From IMG/VR virus record IMGVR_UViG_3300042923_000331, positions 1 to 62,042 of that record: a DNA stretch of 62,042 nucleotides, one strand, 5' to 3'. The notes under the pieces are model-generated. The model saw only the letters and a list, made by a program, of their open reading frames with translations, searched no databases and was not told the origin of the DNA. Shown in pieces: positions 15,745 to 23,370 of the stretch; within the stretch, counting starts at the first letter, position 1, and every line of letters begins with the position of its first letter. The translations under genes were made by a program, and so were the position numbers. Source of the DNA: a virus.

Positions 15745-16009
15745 TTCTTTCCTCCTGCAAATACTTTTTTAACTTTTCACGTATTTCGGTATCTATAATC
15801 ATACTTTCGCAGCTCCATTCCCATATTCTGAAAACAGCGTCTGATTCTCTTTGTACCACTACCGGCAAATCTAATTTTTCTATAAGGTGATTATAGTATC
15901 CGATAGTTCTTGATAATTTTTTTCGTCTTTCAAGTACATCAATGTACCTTATTTGCAAAAATATTATCGTCGTTAAAAGTATACTGTACGAAATTATTAA
16001 ACCGTTCAT
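15728..16009 (-). CDS. Membrane-anchored hypothetical protein (93 aa)
   Basis: A single N-terminal membrane helix (LIISYSILLTTIIFLQI) followed by a charged cytoplasmic-type domain with EKLKKYLQEERNEQKR at the end. No family. Confidence 0.6.
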   Translation of the reverse strand: MNGLIISYSILLTTIIFLQIRYIDVLERRKKLSRTIGYYNHLIEKLDLPVVVQRESDAVFRIWEWSCESMIIDTEIREKLKKYLQEERNEQKR

Positions 16010-16025
16010 TTATCCCCTCTTTGGT

Positions 16026-16175
16026 TTATTTATCTTCTTTTGTTACAAAAATTGCTGCGCTTATCATTAACGCGCTGTTAACTATGGTAAATTCTAAATT
16101 TCCTAAAAATGCATTTAATACCGCCATAGTCAAAGCAATTATAAAACCTATTATTTTACTGTCTATTTCTTTCAT
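16026..16175 (-). CDS. Small membrane protein (49 aa)
   Basis: ATG at 16175 following AGGAAATG; TAA at 16026. Two hydrophobic stretches, KIIGFIIALTMAVLNAFLG and IVNSALMISAAIFV, give a hairpin membrane protein. Overlaps the upstream gene by 20 bases and belongs with the preceding membrane gene in the operon. Confidence 0.6.
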   Translation of the reverse strand: MKEIDSKIIGFIIALTMAVLNAFLGNLEFTIVNSALMISAAIFVTKEDK

Positions 16176-16551
16176 TTCCTTTCCCCCTTTTTAACCAATC
16201 ACACCAATCGCAGAATGATTTAAGTATTGGTTCTGAATTAAAGCTGTCTGCCCAGCCTGCAAAACCTATAAATCCTCCGTTATTAAAACTTACTGATTCT
16301 CTTTTGCTAAAAAAGCTGCCGTCTACTGTTAAAAATGCACTTTTCAATTCGCCGTTTTCAAATCTTATATTCTTTTTTAATAGTTTGCCGGCTTTCATGT
16401 TCATAGATATAGCTGTTCCATCACCGCTTAAAATACGTTCTGTAAGTTCCTTGTCTATTAGTCTGTTTAGTATTTCTATATCCGTTTGTTTGATGTCTGT
16501 ATATTTTAAGCCTAATTCTTTAAAATACTGTCTTGCTTGGTCGTTTGTCAT
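16156..16551 (-). CDS. Conserved phage protein (131 aa)
   Basis: Starts MTNDQARQYFKELGLKYTDI, continues with a beta-rich GSFFSKRESVSFNNGGFIGF stretch and FCDWCDWLKRG. Patterns like these occur in Firmicutes phage early operons without assigned activity. Confidence 0.65.
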   Translation of the reverse strand: MTNDQARQYFKELGLKYTDIKQTDIEILNRLIDKELTERILSGDGTAISMNMKAGKLLKKNIRFENGELKSAFLTVDGSFFSKRESVSFNNGGFIGFAGWADSFNSEPILKSFCDWCDWLKRGKGNERNRQ

Positions 16552-16576
16552 TGGTTCGTTCCTCCAAAATTTTAGA

Positions 16577-17212
16577 TCATTTTAGCGTAACATATACACT
16601 GTGTCTTTCATCGTATTTTACTGTAACCGGCGCTTTACACTGTATGCATGGTATTTCTATTGTTTCGTCTGTTACGTTAGTTAAATATTTTGATTGTCGT
16701 CCGCATTTAATGCAGTTTGAGAATAGCTTTTTCATTGAGTTTAATTTCGTAACTTCATTACAGCTGAAACACTTAAATTCTTTTATTTTTTCTTTAGAGC
16801 TAAATACTTTTATTTCACCGCAATGCTCGCATTTTATTACTAAAAAGCCGCTATATCCATCCGCTGGGTCATAAAATTGTGGCATTGTTCCTTTAATTGG
16901 TGCTGTTCCTACAACTCTTGTTACTTCTAAAGCTCTTGGGTATGCTTTTATTTTTGTCGGGTCAAGCTCTGTTGCATAATCTTCTTTTTTTGCATGGTAG
17001 CCGGCACATCCTTGTTTCATTTGCTCATTAATTTTGTCAACAGGGTCGCCTATATAATAGTTACTACTTATTTTCCCCGGCGTTAATGCTTCTGTTTTTG
17101 TTTCCTGCGGATATATTACTGCTATTATTTTTTTGAATAACTCGTCGCTTTGTTCTTTGTTAATGTCCAAAATTTTAATTTCTTTGTGCTCTGTTCTGAT
17201 TATAATTCCCAT
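16577..17212 (-). CDS. Multi-zinc-ribbon protein (211 aa)
   Basis: The C-terminal 90 residues carry four CxxC pairs (KCEHCGEIKV, FKCFSCNEV, NCIKCGRQ, PCIQCKAP) making two ribbons, resembling zinc ribbons in nucleic-acid-processing proteins. The N-terminal 110 residues are novel to me. Early-operon location; probably DNA- or RNA-binding. Confidence 0.65.
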   Translation of the reverse strand: MGIIIRTEHKEIKILDINKEQSDELFKKIIAVIYPQETKTEALTPGKISSNYYIGDPVDKINEQMKQGCAGYHAKKEDYATELDPTKIKAYPRALEVTRVVGTAPIKGTMPQFYDPADGYSGFLVIKCEHCGEIKVFSSKEKIKEFKCFSCNEVTKLNSMKKLFSNCIKCGRQSKYLTNVTDETIEIPCIQCKAPVTVKYDERHSVYVTLK

Positions 17213-17232
17213 TTCTCTTCTCCCTTAGTTTT

Positions 17233-17481
17233 TTATTTGTACTGTTGTACATTTTCTTTTGTTTCTTGCTGATTTTTCTTCAATGCTGCCATGAAACGCT
17301 CTTGTCTTTTCTTGCCAAATCCAAACTCTTTATATAGCGTTATAAGCACATTTTCTATTAGCTCCGTTGAGGTATTTTTTAAAAGTGTCTCTATTGTGCT
17401 ATATAATTCTGTTTCTGACATTCCTTTTAGCTGTTTTTTTAGTGTTTTTGCTATCAGTTTCTTTTTCTGCCGTTCTTTCAT
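17233..17481 (-). CDS. Basic helical hypothetical protein (82 aa)
   Basis: Lysine-rich start (MKERQKKKLIAKTLKKQLKG) and helices throughout (LIENVLITLYKEFGFGKK). No domain recognised. Confidence 0.6.
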   Translation of the reverse strand: MKERQKKKLIAKTLKKQLKGMSETELYSTIETLLKNTSTELIENVLITLYKEFGFGKKRQERFMAALKKNQQETKENVQQYK

Positions 17482-17500
17482 ACTGTCCCCCTTTCGTTTT

Positions 17501-17938
17501 TTATTTTATTTTGATTATGTCGTCTGTTTTACTAACCGGCTGCGTACTATATGTTACAGTTACAGTTCTTTGATATGAAAATACACTGTTGCAGTTTCCA
17601 CATTCGTGTTTTTCATCGTCGTCGTCTCTTAATTCCCAGCTGTCTATATCTTCAAAGCCGCAGTATGGACACACTATATTATTTGCGTTGTCTGTTTCTC
17701 TCGGCATTGCATTTCTTACAAACACATTTTGTATTGGTAATTTCCACACCATGGCTCTTGATTGACTATGATTTACAGTTCCTACGCTGTAAGCTATATT
17801 ATTTATGATTAATATTGAAAAAATTTCTATATCTTCATCAGTTTCTGCTATTGGTTTTATTCCCTCAAGCGCTGCTTTTTCTTCGCCAAATTCAAAAAAC
17901 TTTTGGCTCCCTAACTTTTCTTTATCGTATATTTTCAA
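17501..17938 (-). CDS. Zinc-ribbon protein (145 aa)
   Basis: One zinc ribbon (IVCPYCGFED and HECGNCNSVFS) near residues 88-122 after an N-terminal alpha/beta part. The start overlaps the stop of the SpoIIID-like regulator (4 bases), so the two are co-translated. Function unknown. Confidence 0.65.
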   Translation of the reverse strand: MKIYDKEKLGSQKFFEFGEEKAALEGIKPIAETDEDIEIFSILIINNIAYSVGTVNHSQSRAMVWKLPIQNVFVRNAMPRETDNANNIVCPYCGFEDIDSWELRDDDDEKHECGNCNSVFSYQRTVTVTYSTQPVSKTDDIIKIK

Positions 17939-18225
17939 TTTTTCACCGCCTTTAGTGTATTTGTTTGCTTTTCTTTTTTTCGTTTCAATAAAGCCGCTTT
18001 TGTGGCTTCTCCGCCGCGAATAGTTCTTTCATCATAGTTTAGTTTTAAAATTTTATGCACTAATTCGTACTTTGTAAGGCTTAATTCTTTTAATTTTTTG
18101 CTCATGTCTTTATGTACGGTTGTTTTACTTACACCGAATACTTTTGCACACTCTCTGATGGTGCACTCTGTTTTTATTATATGCTCCGCTTCAGATAAAA
18201 TGCATTCCTCTTTGTCTGCTCTCAA
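17935..18225 (-). CDS. SpoIIID-like sporulation-type transcription regulator
   Basis: 96 residues aligning along most of their length with Bacillus/Clostridium SpoIIID: a helix-turn-helix TIRECAKVFGVSKTTVHKDM (residues ~22-41), a second helix block, and the diagnostic RTIRGGEATKAALLKRK basic tail. SpoIIID binds DNA as a monomer and controls mother-cell genes during sporulation. A phage copy could act on phage promoters or modify host sporulation. It follows the RecT gene after a hairpin terminator. Confidence 0.85.
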   Translation of the reverse strand: MRADKEECILSEAEHIIKTECTIRECAKVFGVSKTTVHKDMSKKLKELSLTKYELVHKILKLNYDERTIRGGEATKAALLKRKKEKQTNTLKAVKN

Positions 18226-18244
18226 TCTATCCCTCCTTTAAAGG

Positions 18245-18266
18245 AAAGGGAGCAGGCTCTCCCTTT
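18245..18266 (-). terminator. Terminator between recT and the SpoIIID-like gene
   Basis: AAAGGGAG, a six-base loop, CTCCCTTT on the minus strand. The plus-strand T run is stronger, so it may terminate in both directions or attenuate. Confidence 0.5.
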
Positions 18267-18268
18267 TT

Positions 18269-19081
18269 TTAGAATTCCGGTGTCATTTGAATCTGTGTAT
18301 TTGCTTTGCTTTTATCCTGCTTTTCTTCGTTTTGTTCCGGCTCCGGCTCCGGCTCTTTACTTGTTTCTTCCGGTTCCTTGTCGTCCTCAGCCGAAATTTC
18401 TATTTTATTTGCATTTTGTTTTATCTCTTCTTTAACCTCTGTTTTGGTATCCTCAACTATAGTGTAGTCATTTTCGCCTATTTCCACTATTTCGTCTACG
18501 CTATATATGCCCATTATCATATCCGGACAGTTAAGTCTACCAAAGAAACTAGCTGCTCTATATTTAATCATAACTTCCGGCATGGTTTTCCATTTACTCA
18601 TATTTTTATCAAGCCAGCCCTCATCTTTTGCCATTTGCATTGTTATTTCTGTTCCGGTTACTTTATGACCGTTCCAATCTTCCGCCCATGCTGTGCATTT
18701 CATGTTCATGCCGGTGCCTGTTAAATCATATTGTAGCTCTGTTTTATATTTTTTTGAGCTGTTAATTACTGCAATTATATATTGACTACTCCACGCCGGT
18801 CTGCCGTTTACTACGTATAAATTTTGCATTACCATCATCGGGCTAGTATTCATTCTTGTTGCCATATCAAGTGCTATTAGTACGTTTGCTGGATTGTTCT
18901 GATAATCTTTTGGAACAATTGTGCTCTCAGCCAGCGCTTTTGCCATGTATATGGCTGCTTTAAATGCTTGATAATCGCTGAAAATATCAGTATTTTTAAA
19001 ATTAACATTGTTCATTGTATCCGGGAGTAAGCTCTCTTTTTGCTCTTTTGGTTTTACTTCATTTGTTTTTTGCTCTGCCAT
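18269..19081 (-). CDS. recT: RecT-family single-strand annealing recombinase
   Basis: 270 residues with the RecT-type core: PANVLIALDMATRMNTSPMM, then WSSQYIIAVINSSKKY and VMIKYRAASFFGRLNCPDMI. The acidic C-terminal tail (EPEPEPEQNEEKQDK) may contact SSB. It anneals complementary strands in phage recombination. Its probable partners here are the Rad50-like ATPase and the MBL-fold protein. It overlaps the upstream zinc gene by 28 bases. Confidence 0.88.
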   Translation of the reverse strand: MAEQKTNEVKPKEQKESLLPDTMNNVNFKNTDIFSDYQAFKAAIYMAKALAESTIVPKDYQNNPANVLIALDMATRMNTSPMMVMQNLYVVNGRPAWSSQYIIAVINSSKKYKTELQYDLTGTGMNMKCTAWAEDWNGHKVTGTEITMQMAKDEGWLDKNMSKWKTMPEVMIKYRAASFFGRLNCPDMIMGIYSVDEIVEIGENDYTIVEDTKTEVKEEIKQNANKIEISAEDDKEPEETSKEPEPEPEQNEEKQDKSKANTQIQMTPEF

Positions 19082-19407
19082 TCCTCATTCTCCTTAAAAT
19101 TTTTTAGTATTTTTTCACATTCAAATGTGCTTGCTTCGCAATCTTCTTTTTCTGTACAATCGTAACAATATACGTCTCGTAACCAATCATCTATGCCGTC
19201 ATATTCGAATTCGCTTTCGCCGTTTTCACTGCAATATGTTGTTATTATATTATTGCATGAATTATGCAGCTTTCTATCAAAAAATTCACCATCATATTTT
19301 CCACTCTGCCGGTGATATTTTTCACCCGGCAGAATAACTCCTCTGCACATTTCGCATTTGTGCTCTTTCTTTGCTTTAGGTGTTAAATCTGTGAAAAAAT
19401 CTAACAT
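19054..19407 (-). CDS. Zinc-binding phage protein (117 aa)
   Basis: N-terminal HKCEMCRGVILPGEKYHRQS is a zinc-ribbon pattern typical of phage proteins next to RecT; further cysteines (YCYDCTEKEDCEAS) sit near residue 80. GGAGC ribosome site. Probably a structural zinc protein; activity unknown. Confidence 0.7.
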   Translation of the reverse strand: MLDFFTDLTPKAKKEHKCEMCRGVILPGEKYHRQSGKYDGEFFDRKLHNSCNNIITTYCSENGESEFEYDGIDDWLRDVYCYDCTEKEDCEASTFECEKILKNFKENEEWQSKKQMK

Positions 19408-19408
19408 T

Positions 19409-19693
19409 TTATTGCTCCTGTTTTTTTAATTCTTTTTGTATTATAATTGTTCTTTCTAAAAGTGAATCTGCTGTTATTTTAAAAATTGCCGGTGAGCTTG
19501 CTTCTATCATTCCAGCTACTGCTCTTAATACAACTATTGCTAAAGGCAAATCGCTGTAAGGTATTTCTTTTAAAACAGCTTGAATTTTTTCCGTGTATTC
19601 TTGCATATTTTCGTTCATTATTTCGTCCATTTTTTTTACGTCCCACGCTTGAATGTTTCTTTCTACCATTTTTTGTGGTATTGATTTAATCAT
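19409..19693 (-). CDS. Hypothetical phage protein (94 aa)
   Basis: Mostly helical (NMQEYTEKIQAVLKEIPYSD, then LERTIIIQKELKKQ). Starts after AGGAGGAGC. No family recognised. Confidence 0.65.
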   Translation of the reverse strand: MIKSIPQKMVERNIQAWDVKKMDEIMNENMQEYTEKIQAVLKEIPYSDLPLAIVVLRAVAGMIEASSPAIFKITADSLLERTIIIQKELKKQEQ

Positions 19694-19708
19694 TTTTTGC
19701 TCCTCCTA

Positions 19709-19915
19709 TTATTTTACTTGTACGAAATCCATTATGAAATCAACCGCTTCTTCATAACTCTGTGCTTCGTCAAATACTTTGTCTATAAGCTCGTCCGCTT
19801 TTTCATGTAGTCCTGCGTTGCGTAAAGCTCTTGCTGCTATACTTGTTATATTTATTATATTTCCATTTGTGCCGCTCAGTATTGCTACAGGCTTTGTTAA
19901 TGTCGCTATCATCAT
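19709..19915 (-). CDS. Small conserved phage protein, first gene of the RecT transcript (68 aa)
   Basis: MMIATLTKPVAILSGTNGNI and ALRNAGLHEKADELIDKVF resemble a short family that starts recombination operons in Firmicutes phages. It is the first frame downstream of the repressor-type promoter at 19968-19996, with an AAGGGAGAG ribosome site. Confidence 0.7.
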   Translation of the reverse strand: MMIATLTKPVAILSGTNGNIINITSIAARALRNAGLHEKADELIDKVFDEAQSYEEAVDFIMDFVQVK

Positions 19916-19967
19916 TTCTACACTCTCCCTTTCGTATACTTATAGTCGGGAATCTTCCCTTACTATA

Positions 19968-19996
19968 AGTATACTTCCAATATGGAGAAATGTAAA
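19968..19996 (-). promoter_or_regulatory. Class I operator-promoter, RecT operon
   Basis: Minus strand: -35 TTTACA, 17-base spacer TTTCTCCATATTGGAAG, -10 TATACT. The spacer holds the TTCTCC...GGAA palindrome shared with five other promoters in this genome. Controls the operon 19915-18269 and possibly beyond. Confidence 0.75.
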
Positions 19997-20004
19997 GCTT
20001 TATT

Positions 20005-20021
20005 TTATCTTTTTTGGATAA
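20005..20021. promoter_or_regulatory. Second copy of the 17-bp class II operator
   Basis: TTATCCAAAAAAGATAA (minus strand), identical to the spacer of the promoter at 10061-10089. Here it has no good -35/-10 and lies just upstream of the RecT-operon promoter, where a regulator could act from about -50. Confidence 0.5.
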
Positions 20022-20023
20022 AA

Positions 20024-21997
20024 TTATTTGCTTATTTCTAAGGTTCCGTTGCTTATAAGTGTAAGTTCTTCATATCGCTCATCTACTATAAGGCGTATGG
20101 TTTGCGCGTTTGTTTGCTTTGGTTTTGTTACGCTTTCCGCGTTATCTAGTATTATTGGCATCGTTACGTTCCAATGCTGCGCCAGCTTGTCTATAATTTC
20201 AACTCCGGCGTTTATACGGCTTGCATTGTTTGCACTTTTAAAGTTTATCAATCCGGCTTTAGTTGGAACCAACACCTCACATGTGTCTATTATTTGACCG
20301 TCAACTTGCGGTTTAAAAAGCATAAATCTTACTTGGACGAATTGCTCGTTGATTATATCTGTTAGCATGGCGGCTTTGGTTTTAGTAAATTCTTGACATA
20401 ACCACATTCCTCTATCTATTTTATCAAATTCCGCGGATAGCTCTGTTTCTCTCACTTTTAATTCTTCTATTCGCTTATTTAGATTTGCAGCATTTGTTAT
20501 GTCGTAAATCTTATTTCCTAATTCTTTTATTTCTTCGTCTAAGGCGTTTATTTGCCTTTTGAGCTCTTCTCTTGCCGCACTAGCATTATTGCTTTCGTTT
20601 GCTAGTTTCAAATCGATATCTTTAATTAAAAGGGTTAAATCGTTGTATTTTTTCGTGCTATTAAACGCTACTGTCTCAACTCTAGCTTTTAATTGTTTTT
20701 CTTGTTCTTCAAAGCTTGCTATTTGTTCTTTGAGTTGTTGATTCATGGTGTCGCATTCTTTTTGCTGTTCTTCTAATTCTTGTATCATTTCTTTAGAACA
20801 TTCTTTTTTACCTTTTTCGTTTAATTCCTCTAGCTTTTTACTTTTGCTTAAATTGAACATTGCCATGGCTTGTTCTATTTTCTCTGCTGGGATTGTTTGA
20901 CCGCATGTTGGACATATGGTGTCACCGGTATATTGTTCAGCTGCTATTTTTTGATACTCTTCGAACAGTTTTGCTCTTTGGTTATTCATAACTTCTATCT
21001 TCATTTTTAAGTTATTTGATTTGATAGTTGCTTTTGTGGCTTCTTGTTCAAGCTCTATCTTCTTTGTTATTTTCCCTGCAATTTCATTTGTAACCATTTT
21101 ATTTTTGACATTCAATTCTTCCGTGTGCGCTGTTTCTGCCTGCGCAAGCTGCAATTTTAAATTTTGTTGTTGCGCCTGTAAAACCGCCGTTGCTGTGCTC
21201 TCTATATTTGCCATATCAGCCTGTATTTTGGCTTTTGCCGCATTTTTTTCAGCTATTTGAGCGTTTATAATATAAACGTTAAGCCCTTTAATATTCGGCA
21301 TCGCTCGGGTTACTTCATCAATTCTTGATGGTAGGTTCTGCAGCTCTTCGTTTATTTGTTTAAGTTTTGCTTTTCCTATTTTCAAAAACTCGTCTACTGT
21401 GTAATATTGGTCGGTTGTTCCGGGCTTTTTTAAGTATTCAAGCAATGGCTTAAGTTCTTTTTTATTACTAATAACATCCGAATCTGCTATATCTCCGCAC
21501 AGCTCTAAAAGTAATTCTCTGCGCTTTTGCCATTCTAAGTCCTCTGAAAAATACGTTGGTGAGGTTAACATTTTTGTTTGCTCTATGTTACAAATCGCGT
21601 CTAGTCGGTCTTTGTATGCCTTTTCACTTACCGGCACACCGTCTAAATAATGCTGTATCGGGTTTCCTTTAAAGCTCTTTTCATTGGTGCCCTTTTGTTT
21701 TACCCAATTTTCCTGCAGCTCTTTTTTAAGCACCAGCTGGCTGCCATCGTCTTGTATAAATGTTCCCTCGGCGCTATGAATTAAAAAGTGTATTTCCTCG
21801 CCGTCTTTTTGAGTTTTTGGTGTATAGCTTTTTTCTCCTGTAATTGGTTTTCCGTATAGTAAAAAAGCTATAGAATTTCCGAATGTTGTTTTTCCGGTGT
21901 CGTTATCACCGCGCAGTTCTATGCCGTCGCCGTCGCCTTCGTATAGTAATTTTTTAATTCCTTGGTAGTTTTCTAAAACTAATTTTTTTAATCTCAT
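20024..21997 (-). CDS. Rad50/SbcC-like AAA ATPase
   Basis: 657 residues. Walker A GDNDTGKTT at residues ~30-38, long coiled coils interrupted by a zinc-hook CPTCGQ near residue 362, and a C-terminal Walker B/signature segment (MPIILDNAESVT near 612). This is the SMC/Rad50 layout, used with a nuclease to process DNA ends. No SbcD-type nuclease gene lies next to it; RecT and the MBL-fold protein are the likely partners in the same phage. Confidence 0.88.
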   Translation of the reverse strand: MRLKKLVLENYQGIKKLLYEGDGDGIELRGDNDTGKTTFGNSIAFLLYGKPITGEKSYTPKTQKDGEEIHFLIHSAEGTFIQDDGSQLVLKKELQENWVKQKGTNEKSFKGNPIQHYLDGVPVSEKAYKDRLDAICNIEQTKMLTSPTYFSEDLEWQKRRELLLELCGDIADSDVISNKKELKPLLEYLKKPGTTDQYYTVDEFLKIGKAKLKQINEELQNLPSRIDEVTRAMPNIKGLNVYIINAQIAEKNAAKAKIQADMANIESTATAVLQAQQQNLKLQLAQAETAHTEELNVKNKMVTNEIAGKITKKIELEQEATKATIKSNNLKMKIEVMNNQRAKLFEEYQKIAAEQYTGDTICPTCGQTIPAEKIEQAMAMFNLSKSKKLEELNEKGKKECSKEMIQELEEQQKECDTMNQQLKEQIASFEEQEKQLKARVETVAFNSTKKYNDLTLLIKDIDLKLANESNNASAAREELKRQINALDEEIKELGNKIYDITNAANLNKRIEELKVRETELSAEFDKIDRGMWLCQEFTKTKAAMLTDIINEQFVQVRFMLFKPQVDGQIIDTCEVLVPTKAGLINFKSANNASRINAGVEIIDKLAQHWNVTMPIILDNAESVTKPKQTNAQTIRLIVDERYEELTLISNGTLEISK

Positions 21998-22015
21998 GGT
22001 TTTCTCCTTTGTTTT

Positions 22016-22267
22016 TTATAGTGATTTATTAAGTTCTCTTATACATTTTTTACATATGCACACGCTGTTTTTGAATTTAAGCTCTTCTGTTTCACTTTCA
22101 TCGCATATTGCGCATTTAATGGCGTATTTTTTTATGATTATACTGTCTTTATCAACAAAAATCTCCATTTCGTCTTGTTCGTTAATTCCTAAAGTTCTCC
22201 TTAATTCTTTCGGCAACACCACTCTGCCTAAATCGTCAATTCTTCTTACTATTCCTGTTGCTTTCAT
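22016..22267 (-). CDS. AbrB/SpoVT-type regulator with C-terminal zinc ribbon
   Basis: 83 residues. The first 45 (MKATGIVRRIDDLGRVVLPK, then ELRRTLGI) are the swapped-hairpin AbrB DNA-binding domain. The tail carries KCAICDES and VCICKKC, a four-cysteine ribbon absent from host AbrB. Transition-state-type regulators of this kind often tune phage or host gene expression. It immediately precedes the Rad50-like gene. Confidence 0.85.
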   Translation of the reverse strand: MKATGIVRRIDDLGRVVLPKELRRTLGINEQDEMEIFVDKDSIIIKKYAIKCAICDESETEELKFKNSVCICKKCIRELNKSL

Positions 22268-22306
22268 TTTTTATCCTCCGTTTTTTAATTTTCTATATTT
22301 TGTCTA

Positions 22307-22405
22307 TTGACAATAATATCGTATTATAGTAATATGCAAGTGTAAGCGGTCGCTCCGCTTGCATCTTTCGTTTAAAGCCGCTCGGTTCGCTCCGGCGGTT
22401 TTTTT
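22307..22405 (+). ncRNA. Candidate plus-strand small RNA with near-consensus promoter and terminator
   Basis: Plus strand: -35 TTGACA (22307-22312), 17-base spacer, -10 TAATAT (22330-22335). About 65 bases follow with hairpin AAGCGG/CCGCTT (22344-22360) and a second GC-rich hairpin (22378-22398) ending in seven T. No open frame inside. In a genome coded otherwise on the minus strand this looks like a small RNA. The promoter spacer contains a palindrome ATAATA-TCG-TATTAT. Confidence 0.45.
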
Positions 22406-22997
22406 ATTGTGCTTCAAAGTCGTTATAAGCTGCTATTACTTTTTTGCTGTAGGAGCTTTCTGTTATTCCTTGAACCCACTTTTTTTGTGCACCAGCTTCG
22501 CCATGGTTGTATGCCATTAAAGCCAAATGCAAATCCTCATATTTCATTAAATCGCTTAACATCAAAATTCCAGCTTCTATATTTCCTCTTGTTGTCATTA
22601 CGTCTACGCCTATTTTTTTTAGCCATCCATGGTTGCATTCGTTTATTTGCATTATTCCATAGTCGCTTGTTTTGCTTACGGTTTCTGTATTAAAACCACT
22701 TTCTATCTGCATTACTGCTAGTATTAAATTATAGGGCACACCGTATTCTTTGCACTTTTCATATGTATATGTTTGTAGTTCCTCTGATAAAGGAATATTT
22801 TTTATGTATGCTGGCGGCTTTACTTCTGCCGTCCGCTCTGCTTCGATATCCGGATTGAGTGTTAGTTCAATCGCCGGCATATCTTTCGTTAAAATCGATT
22901 TTGGCGTTCCATGCGGTACCGTTACGGCTTGTCCTAAAGTTTCTATATTTAATGCCGCTATGATAGCGGCAAATAACAAAACTTTTCTTGCTTTCAT
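22404..22997 (-). CDS. Secreted lytic transglycosylase (SLT / VirB1-like)
   Basis: 197 residues from the ATG at 22997 (GAGGTACAAAAG). A signal peptide (MKARKVLLFAAIIAALNIET) is followed by a proline-rich stretch and an SLT domain with catalytic glutamate in AVMQIESGF, then DYGIMQINECNHGW and LALMAYNHGE. It cuts peptidoglycan locally. It could help DNA entry, lysis or, given the VirB4-like ATPase in this genome, a wall-spanning secretion complex. Confidence 0.85.
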   Translation of the reverse strand: MKARKVLLFAAIIAALNIETLGQAVTVPHGTPKSILTKDMPAIELTLNPDIEAERTAEVKPPAYIKNIPLSEELQTYTYEKCKEYGVPYNLILAVMQIESGFNTETVSKTSDYGIMQINECNHGWLKKIGVDVMTTRGNIEAGILMLSDLMKYEDLHLALMAYNHGEAGAQKKWVQGITESSYSKKVIAAYNDFEAQ

Positions 22998-23048
22998 CTT
23001 TTGTACCTCGGTTCGTTTTTTATGCGTCACTCCGCTTGCTCTTTCGTA

Positions 23049-23273
23049 TTATTTTTCGATTTGTATTTGTTCATCAAAGAATACATCCTCAATCGTCAGA
23101 TTCAAATCATAAGTTTCGTTTAAAAAATCGGTTATTTTCTTTGCTTCTACTAAGGAAAATTTCAAGTCGCCGGCTTCTTTTTTGTAATATGTTCCTACAC
23201 TCTCAACGCCTATTACTTCTGCCATTTTAGCTGCAGGAATATTAAAATCTACTCTGAATCTTTTTACACTCAT
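23049..23273 (-). CDS. Xre-like helix-turn-helix protein, candidate repressor of the class I regulon
   Basis: 74 residues from the ATG at 23273 (GAGGGTGAAAAA). FRVDFNIPAAKMAEVIGVES is a degenerate Cro/CI-type helix-turn-helix, followed by SLVEAKKITDFLNETY. Its promoter (23334-23362) carries the same palindrome as five other promoters, the usual arrangement for an autoregulated phage repressor. That it binds these sites is inferred. Confidence 0.7.
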   Translation of the reverse strand: MSVKRFRVDFNIPAAKMAEVIGVESVGTYYKKEAGDLKFSLVEAKKITDFLNETYDLNLTIEDVFFDEQIQIEK

Positions 23274-23333
23274 TTTTTCACCCTCTTTATTATTGGTTTC
23301 GTTTATAGACAAAATCTTGTATCTATTAAAGAC

Positions 23334-23362
23334 ATTATACTCTCCATTTTGGAAATTGTCAA
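23334..23362 (-). promoter_or_regulatory. Class I operator-promoter of the helix-turn-helix gene
   Basis: Minus strand: -35 TTGACA, spacer ATTTCCAAAATGGAGAG (17), -10 TATAAT. A consensus promoter with palindrome TTTCCAAAATGGAGA inside; about 60 bases upstream of the repressor-like gene. Confidence 0.8.
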
Positions 23363-23370
23363 ACTTTTTA

